Shown here in pieces: positions 1 to 5,287 of a DNA stretch of 6,694 nucleotides. Below the pieces are notes generated by a model. It made no database searches. It was not told the DNA's origin and worked only from the letters and a program-made list of their open reading frames with translations. The stretch spans positions 1 through 6,694 of the forward strand of contig CAMCWJ010000166.1 of NCBI GenBank assembly GCA_945882475.1, in the 5' to 3' direction. Position 1 is the first letter of the stretch, and every line of letters starts with the position of its first letter. The DNA comes from Bifidobacterium breve. Its GTDB lineage: Bacteria; Actinomycetota; Actinomycetes; Mycobacteriales; Mycobacteriaceae. Both the position numbers and the translations under genes were made by a program.

Positions 1-717
1 TTCCCGATGGACGACGGCGAGATGCGCTGGGCCAGTGAAGGTTTTCCCGAGATGACGGTGGCGGTGATCCCGCGCGAGGAGATCACTTTCAAGGACGGCT
101 GGCACGTGCAGGGCCTTAAAGGCACCGGGTCCTATGACTACAGCGTTGAGGATGTCTTCGTGCCGGAGCACCGCACCTTCGCACTGTTCTCATCCGAGCC
201 GCGCCGGGGTAACTCGCCGGCCGGGCGGATGGGCATGATGCCCGTCACCGCCGCCGGCCATGCGGCCTGGGCGCTCGGGGTGTCCAAGAGCATGCTCGAC
301 GACGTCCAGGAGTTGGCCGCGACCAAGTACCGGATGAGCGACATGGCCTCGCTGGCCAGCCGACCCACCTTCCAGAAGGGCCTGGCCCATCACGTCGCGG
401 CCTGGCGCGCGGCACGACTGCTGGTGCTCGATGCGTTCACCACCGCCGAGGCCGCCGTCGCCGACGGCGGGGAGTTGACCCCGGCCCTGCGTGCCGACAT
501 GCGGGTGGCCGCGGTCTACGCCACCGATGTCGCCCGCAGTTGCGCCGAATGGGCGCACCTGGTGGCCGGCACCACCTCGATCCGCGAGGGTAGCAAGCTC
601 GAACGCGCCTTCCGCGACATCTACACCGGAACCCAGCACGCCTTCATCAGTGAGAAGGTGGCCATCGACGCCGCCCAGATCTGGCTGGGCATCATCGAGG
701 ATCAGCCCGGGCTGTAA
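1..717 (+). CDS. Acyl-CoA dehydrogenase / flavin monooxygenase-fold protein, C-terminal part (5' truncated)
   Basis: The reading frame is open from base 1 (Phe-Pro precede the first Met at base 7), so the true start lies left of the window. What remains is the end of the beta-barrel middle domain followed by the C-terminal four-helix bundle. The stretch WHVQGLKGTGSYDYSVEDVF (bases 100-159) is the usual acyl-CoA dehydrogenase-superfamily linker before the helical domain. The helical domain carries LERAFRDIYTGTQHAF near the end, close to the arginine-aspartate and Gln-His pattern of the Acyl-CoA_dh_2 type (HsaA/DszC-like, FADH2-using monooxygenases). I do not see the Gln-x-x-Gly-Gly-x-Gly FAD-pyrophosphate motif of classical acyl-CoA dehydrogenases. 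It is an FAD/FMN-dependent oxidoreductase; dehydrogenase versus hydroxylase is unresolved and the substrate is unknown. It ends with TAA one base before the convergent SDR gene's stop. Confidence 0.85.
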   Translation, partial: FPMDDGEMRWASEGFPEMTVAVIPREEITFKDGWHVQGLKGTGSYDYSVEDVFVPEHRTFALFSSEPRRGNSPAGRMGMMPVTAAGHAAWALGVSKSMLDDVQELAATKYRMSDMASLASRPTFQKGLAHHVAAWRAARLLVLDAFTTAEAAVADGGELTPALRADMRVAAVYATDVARSCAEWAHLVAGTTSIREGSKLERAFRDIYTGTQHAFISEKVAIDAAQIWLGIIEDQPGL

Positions 718-718
718 A

Positions 719-1432
719 TCAGGCCCCGGCGAGCTTGCGCAGATAGTCGTTGACGAAGTACTGCGCGTCGCCGCCCTCGATGGCGCGCACGATCAGGTCG
801 GCCACCATCTCCGGGGGATCGCCGGCCGAGTAGTCGGTGGTGGCCCCACCCGAGCCCAGCCGGTTGCGGCCGAAATCGGTGGCGGTCATGCCCGGGTACA
901 CCTCGCTGACCACGATGCCGTCGGGCGCCAATTCCGCGCGCGCGGTCTGGGTGATGCCGAGCAGTGCACGCTTGGAGGCGGAGTAGACGCTGTAGTCCGG
1001 GATGGTCATGAACGATGTGCCTGAGTTGACGTTGACGATCACTCCGGCACCGGCAGCCCGCATGATCGGGATGACGGCCTGCATCCCGACGATCGGGGCC
1101 AGCACGTTGAGGGTGACGATCTCGGTGAACGCGGCCGGATCGATTTCCTCCACCGGCGCGCCATAGCCCCGGCCGGCGTTGTTGATCAATCCATCGAGGC
1201 GGCCGTAGTGATTGTGCGCGGCGTGGATAGCCGCGGTGAAGGCCGCGAAATCGGTGACGTCGACGGTCAGTGCCAGGCTGCCGGGCAAGCGTGCGGCGAG
1301 TTCCTTGAGCGCCTCGGTGTTGCGCGCGAGTAATGCCACCTTCGCGCCCCGCGCGGTCAGCGCCTCCGCGGTGCGGAGTCCGATGCCCGATGAGGCTCCG
1401 GTGACGACGAAGACGTGATCGGCGATCTGCAT
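719..1432 (-). CDS. Short-chain dehydrogenase/reductase (classical SDR)
   Basis: A 237-residue classical SDR that reduces or oxidises a carbonyl/alcohol with NAD(P)(H). Visible motifs are the Rossmann loop TGASSGIG (residues 11-18), the acidic VDV at 57-59, NNAG at 84-87, catalytic Asn109, Ser137, Tyr150 and Lys154 (YSASK). Arg37 after beta-strand 2, with no Asp at the strand end, suggests NADP(H) preference. This is inference. The start was set at the ATG at 1432 because GGGAG (minus strand, 1443-1439) lies 6 nt upstream. An in-frame ATG at 1465 would add 11 residues, but it has no Shine-Dalgarno and would precede the Rossmann strand by an unusually polar leader. The gene faces the flavoenzyme tail to tail with one base between stops, and is divergent from the DNA-binding protein gene at 1529. 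The substrate cannot be deduced. Confidence 0.93.
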   Translation of the reverse strand: MQIADHVFVVTGASSGIGLRTAEALTARGAKVALLARNTEALKELAARLPGSLALTVDVTDFAAFTAAIHAAHNHYGRLDGLINNAGRGYGAPVEEIDPAAFTEIVTLNVLAPIVGMQAVIPIMRAAGAGVIVNVNSGTSFMTIPDYSVYSASKRALLGITQTARAELAPDGIVVSEVYPGMTATDFGRNRLGSGGATTDYSAGDPPEMVADLIVRAIEGGDAQYFVNDYLRKLAGA

Positions 1433-1484
1433 GGCGCTCTCCCGTTCGGTGTTCGCGAGGGCCATTTCTGTCGGACCCGCTCTT

Positions 1485-1490
1485 TAGTCT
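1485..1490 (+). promoter_or_regulatory. Candidate -10 box (TAGTCT) for the 1529 gene
   Basis: TAGTCT fits the mycobacterial TANNNT -10 consensus and would place a transcription start near 1497, giving a leader of about 30 nt that contains the purine-rich RBS at 1514-1520. No convincing -35 is visible. It lies in the divergent gap between the SDR gene and this gene. Confidence 0.35.
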
Positions 1491-1528
1491 GCGGGTGTCA
1501 GGGAAGGCGAGCAGAGGGGGGTGGTGTG

Positions 1529-2359
1529 GTGGCCCAGTCCATCAATACCAGTTACGCAGTCATCGTTCTGGGGGATCACGGCACCCTGGAGGTCGACGAT
1601 CTCGCGGTCAAGGCTGCCGAGCAGGGCGCGGTGATCGCCGAGTCGTACAGCTTCGAGCCGGGCGAGCCGGCGAGTTCGGACGACCTGGCCGAGGTGGACG
1701 CCGTCCTCTCGGCTTTGGGCCGGGCCATCGCCACCAGGACCGACATCTGGGTGCCGTTTCCGATCGCTGATTTCGGCCGCGAGGAGCATCTGCGCCGGGT
1801 GAGCCTGGTCCTGCAACGGCATGGCCTGAACATGCTGATGGGCCGTGAACTCGAGCCGTGCACCACCGACGGTGGATTCAACCCGATCGACTTTGCGTTG
1901 CGCATCGAGGTTCGGGCGGTCGACGGACTCGATGCCGCCGCGGTCGCCGGCGCGGGGGTGAACACCCTGGCTGCTGAGATCGAGCGGGCCTTCGCCGAGG
2001 ATCGCCCGGAGGATGAGCCCGTCGACCACCCGGACGAACCCGCGGGCCCGCCGGCACCCAGGCGCGCGCGGGTCGTGAAGACCCCCGGCCAGGGGGAGAA
2101 GCATTACGGCACCGGGGAGGTGGCGAGGTTCTTCGGGAAGTCGGTGCAGTGGGTCAATGCGGGGCTGCGCAACAACGATTTCGTTCGTGAGGACGGCTCG
2201 ATCATCGAACCGGTCCGAATCGGCAAGGGCCAACGTCGCCGGTTCAGCCTCACCGACCTCGACGAGATGCTGCGGTCCTGCTACCGCCGCGGCGTGGTGA
2301 CCGAAGACGAGTATCTGAGTCTGGTCGCGGCGTTGTTCTGCGAGCGGATGGGTTTGTAA
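1529..2359 (+). CDS. Unrecognised protein with C-terminal MerR/excisionase-like winged helix
   Basis: 276 residues from a GTG start, chosen because the purine run at 1514-1520 (AGGGGGG) lies 8 nt upstream. GTG at 1526 is the other choice, while the open frame continues back to 1415 without an RBS. Three parts are visible. Residues 1-158 form a mixed alpha/beta domain of no family I recognise, with TDIWVPFPIADF at 71-82. Residues 156-185 form an acidic, proline-rich linker. Residues 192-276 look like a DNA-binding winged helix: helix-turn-helix around YGTGEVARFFGKSVQWVNAG (193-212), then a basic wing, IGKGQRRRFSLTDLDEML, as in MerR or excisionase-type proteins. There is no integrase or phage gene beside it. 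The end lies 26 bp before the antitoxin start, so it may be an unrelated regulator or an accessory gene of the toxin-antitoxin unit. The function is unknown. Confidence 0.8.
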   Translation: MAQSINTSYAVIVLGDHGTLEVDDLAVKAAEQGAVIAESYSFEPGEPASSDDLAEVDAVLSALGRAIATRTDIWVPFPIADFGREEHLRRVSLVLQRHGLNMLMGRELEPCTTDGGFNPIDFALRIEVRAVDGLDAAAVAGAGVNTLAAEIERAFAEDRPEDEPVDHPDEPAGPPAPRRARVVKTPGQGEKHYGTGEVARFFGKSVQWVNAGLRNNDFVREDGSIIEPVRIGKGQRRRFSLTDLDEMLRSCYRRGVVTEDEYLSLVAALFCERMGL

Positions 2360-2364
2360 GTCGT

Positions 2365-2376
2365 GTTACATGTAAC
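2365..2376. promoter_or_regulatory. Perfect 12-bp palindrome, candidate operator of mazEF
   Basis: GTTACATGTAAC is a perfect inverted repeat in the short gap between the winged-helix gene and the antitoxin. Its right arm overlaps the predicted -10 box TAACGT (2373-2378). Type II antitoxins usually bind palindromes at their own promoter and repress it, so this is the likely site for the MazE or MazE-MazF complex. The neighbouring winged-helix protein is a second candidate binder. Confidence 0.6.
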
Positions 2377-2378
2377 GT
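2373..2378 (+). promoter_or_regulatory. Candidate -10 box (TAACGT) for a leaderless mazE transcript
   Basis: TAACGT fits TANNNT. Seven bases separate it from the A of the ATG at 2386, which is the spacing expected if transcription starts on the initiation codon. No Shine-Dalgarno precedes that ATG, which agrees with leaderless initiation. The -35 region is not recognisable. Confidence 0.5.
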
Positions 2379-2385
2379 GACGGGC

Positions 2386-2616
2386 ATGGCCGAGCAGGAA
2401 GAATCCTCTGTTCGTCGACGAGTCGCCGACCATCGAACCCGGCTGCGTCAGCAAGGTCTGCGACCGGTCCAGATCTGGGTGCCGGACGTGCGCGCGGTGG
2501 GCTTTGCCGCCGAGGCCAGCCGACAGTCGGCCCTGGTAGCGCACAGTGATCAGGCGGCTGACGATCAAGCGTTCGTCGACGCCATTTCGGAGTTCGGCGG
2601 TGAGGACGTCGAGTGA
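2386..2616 (+). CDS. mazE: MazE-family (DUF3018) antitoxin
   Basis: A 76-residue antitoxin of the DUF3018 MazE family. It is recognised by the arginine-rich N-terminal helix (RRRVADHRTRLRQQ, about residues 10-23) running into the hallmark GLRPVQIWVPDVR (24-36), then GFAAEASRQS and an acidic C-terminal tail (DDQAFVDAISEF, 59-70) that would wrap the toxin. By family knowledge it neutralises MazF and represses its own promoter. The ATG at 2386 is preferred to the in-frame GTG at 2377, since GTG sits inside the -10 box and neither has a Shine-Dalgarno. Its stop overlaps the toxin start (GTGA, 2613-2616), the standard arrangement for coupled translation with antitoxin made first. Confidence 0.88.
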   Translation: MAEQEESSVRRRVADHRTRLRQQGLRPVQIWVPDVRAVGFAAEASRQSALVAHSDQAADDQAFVDAISEFGGEDVE

Positions 2617-2954
2617 GGCGCGGAGAGCTGTGGACCGCATCCGGCGGTAAGCACTACGCCGGGAAGCCTCGACCGGTCCTGGTCATTCAGGATGATGTCT
2701 TCGATAGGACCGCATCGGTCACCGTCTGTCCCTTGACCACGGACACCGTCGATGTACCGCTCCTGCGGATCCCACTTGAGCCCGACAGTGCCAACGGGCT
2801 GAGCACACCGAGTCGCGTCATGGTCGACAAGGTCACCACGATGCCGAGGGCTAAGCTCGGCGAACGGATCGGCAGGCTGTCGGATACCGACATGGTTGCC
2901 CTGTCCCGAAGTCTCTTTGTGTTTCTCGGATTGGCGGTGCGGAGCAATGACTGA
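2613..2954 (+). CDS. mazF: MazF/PemK-family mRNA interferase toxin
   Basis: A 113-residue protein of normal MazF length with GTG start overlapping the antitoxin stop. The SH3-like barrel signature is present: RRGELW (2-7), KPRPVLVIQDD (18-28) containing the conserved Arg20, VCPLTT (38-43) containing the catalytic-region threonines, NGLSTPSRVMVDKVTTMPR (61-79), and the C-terminal helix LSDTDMVALSRSLFVFLGL. MazF enzymes are sequence-specific endoribonucleases that cleave mRNA or structured RNA when released from MazE. The target sequence cannot be read from the protein. The gene looks intact. Its last 8 nt overlap the start of the downstream dioxygenase gene, so the three genes probably share a transcript. 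Confidence 0.92.
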   Translation: MRRGELWTASGGKHYAGKPRPVLVIQDDVFDRTASVTVCPLTTDTVDVPLLRIPLEPDSANGLSTPSRVMVDKVTTMPRAKLGERIGRLSDTDMVALSRSLFVFLGLAVRSND

Positions 2955-3738
2955 AGGTCAGGATCGCGACGGGGTTGATCCGTCCTACGTCGCCACTCTG
3001 CTCAACGCAGTGAATGAGGACGGCTACGTCATCATCCCCGACCTGATCCCGCCCGAAACTGTGGCGGCGATCCGCGAGGCGTCCGAGCCGTTCCTCACCT
3101 TCGACGGTCGCAACGATTTCGAGGGCTACCGCACCCGGCGCATCTACTCCGTCATCGAAAAGACGTTGGCGTGCAACCCGATTGTCGAGCATCCACTGGT
3201 CCTGGCCATGCTCGACGCAATACTGCAGCCCGGGTATCTGCTATCCCAATTGCAGGTCATCAACGTCATGCCGGGCGAGGTGCGTCAGCCACTGCACCAC
3301 GATGACGGCTTCTATCCGTTCCCTCGTCCGCGCAAACCCATTGGGGCGGCGCTGATCTGGGCGATCGACGACTTCACCGAGGACAACGGCGCGACGTTGG
3401 TGTACCCGAAGAGTCATCTGTGGGGCGAGGTTTCACTGGGCGATGTTGACGTCACGAAGATGGTGCCTGCCGTGATGCCGGCGGGGTCGGCGGTGTTCTT
3501 CGTGGGCACCCTGATCCATTGCGCCGGCGCCAACCACACCGACAAGCCCAGGCTGGCCGCGACCACCCAGTACTGCGAACCCTGGGCGCGCCAGCAGGAG
3601 AACTACAGCCTGGCGATCAGCCGCGAGCGGGCCCGGATGTGCAGCGACACCGTGCAGCGGCTGCTCGGCTATTCGATGCTGTTTCCGTTCATCGGATTCG
3701 TCGACGGACGCGACCCGATTCGGCTCTTGCGCGACTAA
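2947..3738 (+). CDS. PhyH-family Fe(II)/2-oxoglutarate dioxygenase
   Basis: 263 residues from the ATG at 2947. GCGGAG lies just upstream (2939-2944), but only 2 nt away, so initiation may depend on ribosomes finishing mazF. The iron triad of the phytanoyl-CoA dioxygenase family is visible. PLHHDDGFYPFPRP (115-128) gives His117 and Asp119, matching the HxD of PHYH, and LIHCAGANHTDKPR (189-202) gives the distal His191 with Arg202 as the 2-oxoglutarate anchor. Such enzymes hydroxylate an aliphatic substrate, releasing succinate and CO2. Human PHYH acts on phytanoyl-CoA, but bacterial relatives are diverse (halogenation, hydroxylation of natural products), so the substrate is open. No signal peptide, so cytosolic. 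The gene overlaps mazF by 8 nt and the convergent aldolase-family gene by 4 nt. Confidence 0.9.
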   Translation: MTEGQDRDGVDPSYVATLLNAVNEDGYVIIPDLIPPETVAAIREASEPFLTFDGRNDFEGYRTRRIYSVIEKTLACNPIVEHPLVLAMLDAILQPGYLLSQLQVINVMPGEVRQPLHHDDGFYPFPRPRKPIGAALIWAIDDFTEDNGATLVYPKSHLWGEVSLGDVDVTKMVPAVMPAGSAVFFVGTLIHCAGANHTDKPRLAATTQYCEPWARQQENYSLAISRERARMCSDTVQRLLGYSMLFPFIGFVDGRDPIRLLRD

Positions 3739-4532
3739 TCGAACAGATCGGGCTGCTCGCGGGTGATCCGGGCGTACAACGGTTGGAAGCTGAACCAGCC
3801 GGCGAAGTGGCTGCCGATCTGAGTGCTGGTGAGCTTGGCCATCTCCGGATCGATCAGGATCGGCGTGCCGGCGGCCTCGGCCATCAGTTGGGCGTGCGCG
3901 GTGCGCTCCATGGTGATGAACCACCAGGCCGCTTCCTCGACCGACTGTCCGACGGTGAGCAGGCCGTGATTGCGCAGGATCGCGGCCTTGTTGCCGGCCA
4001 GGGCGTGGGCGATGCGCTTGCCCTCTTCGGTGTCGAGCACCACACCGGAGTAGTCGTCGAACAGCGCATGGTCTTCATAGAAGGCGCAGGCGTCCTGGGT
4101 GATCGGGTCCAGCGTGCGGCCCAGGGTCGACCAGGTCTTGCCGTACACCGAGTGGGCGTGCGCGGCGCCGATGACGTCGGGGCGTGCGGCGTGCACCTGG
4201 GAGTGGATGGCGAACGCGGCCTGATTCACCGGCAGATCACCTTCGACGACAGTGCCGTCGTGGCGTACCAGCAGCAGATCGCTGACCCGGATGTGGCCGA
4301 AGTGCATACCGAACGGGTTCACCCAGAAGTGGTCGGTGAACTCCGGGTCGCGGGCGGTGATGTGTCCGGCCACGCCCTCGTCGAAACCGAACTTGCTGAA
4401 GAGCCGGAAGGCCGCGGCGAGGTTCTGCTTGCGGTGCAGACGTTCCTGCTCGGTATTGCGTTCCTGGGGCAGCAGTGCCGAGATGTTGCCGCCCGCCATT
4501 TTCTGAGCCTGCTCGGCTCCGTTGTCCGCCAT
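3735..4532 (-). CDS. Class II aldolase/adducin-family protein
   Basis: 265 residues, usual length for the actinobacterial branch of the family. Motifs in order: EGVAGHITARDPE (52-64), WVNPFG (70-75), SDLLLV (84-89), PVNQAAFAIHSQVHAARPDV (101-120), the Zn-binding AHAH (His125, His127), and RNHGLLTVG (187-195) with the third Zn ligand His189. L-fuculose-1-phosphate aldolase has its catalytic Glu in the LPSSEW segment; the matching position here is Gln104, so a standard retro-aldol mechanism is doubtful. Decarboxylase, epimerase-like or another metal-dependent carbonyl chemistry is possible. The ATG at 4532 has no Shine-Dalgarno but sits 7 nt after a TANNNT box, as in leaderless genes. ATG at residue 12 is an alternative start. 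The stop overlaps the convergent dioxygenase by 4 nt. Confidence 0.88.
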   Translation of the reverse strand: MADNGAEQAQKMAGGNISALLPQERNTEQERLHRKQNLAAAFRLFSKFGFDEGVAGHITARDPEFTDHFWVNPFGMHFGHIRVSDLLLVRHDGTVVEGDLPVNQAAFAIHSQVHAARPDVIGAAHAHSVYGKTWSTLGRTLDPITQDACAFYEDHALFDDYSGVVLDTEEGKRIAHALAGNKAAILRNHGLLTVGQSVEEAAWWFITMERTAHAQLMAEAAGTPILIDPEMAKLTSTQIGSHFAGWFSFQPLYARITREQPDLFD

Positions 4533-4539
4533 GGCCCAC

Positions 4540-4545
4540 AGATTA
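4540..4545 (-). promoter_or_regulatory. Candidate -10 box (TAATCT) for a leaderless aldolase-family transcript
   Basis: On the minus strand TAATCT fits TANNNT. Exactly seven bases separate it from the A of ATG at 4532, so transcription would start on the start codon. The absence of a Shine-Dalgarno supports this. Confidence 0.5.
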
Positions 4546-4568
4546 CGCCGGTCCGGGAAGGGGGGCTG

Positions 4569-4574
4569 TAGCTT
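4569..4574 (+). promoter_or_regulatory. Candidate -10 box (TAGCTT) for the riboswitch transcript
   Basis: TAGCTT fits TANNNT and would start transcription at about A4582, only a few bases before the TPP aptamer. This matches the compact leaders usual in mycobacteria. The -35 is unclear. Confidence 0.4.
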
Positions 4575-4585
4575 AGGGATAACAA

Positions 4586-4672
4586 CCGCGGGAGTCCGGG
4601 CAACCGGTCTGAGAAGGTGGCATACGGCGTCGCCGACCGCACAACCGTCCGGGTAATGCCGGGCAGGGAGCG
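4586..4672 (+). ncRNA. TPP riboswitch (THI element)
   Basis: The conserved core of the thiamine pyrophosphate aptamer is present in order. CCGG-GCAA-CCGG (4596-4607) forms the P3 hairpin with a GNRA-type loop. CTGAGA (4609-4614) is the invariant pyrimidine-binding strand. An extra hairpin (4625-4635) follows. CCGG-GTAATG-CCGG (4649-4662) is the P5 hairpin with the invariant loop, and AGGGA (4665-4669) closes the 3' side. P2 can be drawn as GCGG (4588-4591) with CCGC (4637-4640). P1 is short and I cannot assign it with confidence. AGGGAG (4665-4670) is also the only Shine-Dalgarno for the ATG at 4679, 8 nt away. There is no terminator hairpin with U-run between aptamer and gene, so control is probably at translation start by direct occlusion. 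Confidence 0.92.
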
Positions 4673-4678
4673 TCCGAT

Positions 4679-5287
4679 ATGACTGTGCTTTTCAGGGTGT
4701 GGGACTACGACGTCACCGTCATCGAATTCGCTTCGGTGATCACGGCTCTACTCGCCGTCGGCCTCAGCATCCGCGGGACCCGCTGGACGTGGCCGTTCTA
4801 CTTCGTGTCGAGCCTGTTGTACGGCTGGCTGTTCCTCGGGTTCGACCTTTTCGCCTCCGCCGCCATGCAGCTGATCTTCATCGTCGCGGCGATTTGGGGC
4901 TGGTTCTCCTGGGGCCGTGAGGGTGCCCGGGTGCCGGGCCGGCTCACCCGGGCCCACCGCCTGATTGGCGCGGCCGGCGTTGTCGTGCTGTGGGCACTGG
5001 CAGCGCCACTGCTGCGCAGCATCGGCGGGGCGGCAAGCTGGGGTGACGCCTTCATGCTGGTGGGATCGCTGGCCGCTCAACTGCTGATGGTGCTGCAGAA
5101 GACCGAGACCTGGCCGATGTGGATCGTGGTGAACGTCGTCGGTGTGGCGCTCTACGCCAGTCAGGGGCTCTACTTCACCTCGCTGTTCTACGCGGTGCTC
5201 GTCGCCATGGCCGTGACCGGGTGGCGAGCATGGTCGGCACGCGCGGAAGGCCAGGCGCCGGCATCACCGGTGGAAGCCCGTGCCTGA
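4679..5287 (+). CDS. pnuT: PnuC-family vitamin transporter, probable thiamine importer PnuT
   Basis: A 202-residue membrane protein with about seven predicted helices (roughly 14-33, 36-56, 57-79, 95-117, 121-140, 144-168, 169-185), as in PnuC transporters. Family signatures are IWGWFSWG (72-79), Gln134, WPMW (145-148, the WxxW motif), Asn152, Tyr159 and a final GW (181-182). PnuC proteins carry nicotinamide riboside, but members under TPP riboswitches (PnuT) take up thiamine by facilitated diffusion that needs intracellular phosphorylation to retain the vitamin. The riboswitch immediately upstream is the reason for calling thiamine here. Residues alone do not settle the substrate. The start ATG is fixed by the Shine-Dalgarno inside the aptamer. 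The C-terminal tail (from 186) is polar and probably cytoplasmic. It overlaps the following kinase gene by 8 nt, so the two should be made together. Confidence 0.88.
   Translation: MTVLFRVWDYDVTVIEFASVITALLAVGLSIRGTRWTWPFYFVSSLLYGWLFLGFDLFASAAMQLIFIVAAIWGWFSWGREGARVPGRLTRAHRLIGAAGVVVLWALAAPLLRSIGGAASWGDAFMLVGSLAAQLLMVLQKTETWPMWIVVNVVGVALYASQGLYFTSLFYAVLVAMAVTGWRAWSARAEGQAPASPVEARA

Noticed and set aside
1433..1465. Longer SDR N-terminus starting at 1465
   Set aside because: No Shine-Dalgarno or suitably placed -10 for a leaderless start; the ATG at 1432 has GGGAG at 6 nt and begins right before the Rossmann strand.
1484..2233. Minus-strand ORF of 249 codons opposite the winged-helix gene
   Set aside because: No recognisable domain, low-complexity Arg/Asp/Gly-rich translation, and no RBS; the plus-strand frame has a coherent DNA-binding domain.
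1529..2954. Recently integrated genomic island with attachment sites
   Set aside because: No integrase, tRNA gene or flanking direct repeats were seen, and base composition is not clearly different from neighbours by eye.
3519..4571. Long plus-strand ORF (350 codons) covering the dioxygenase end and the aldolase gene
   Set aside because: It is the antisense/out-of-frame shadow of two genes with clear family motifs; its composition (Arg/Gly/Val-rich, no domain) is that of a high-GC shadow frame.
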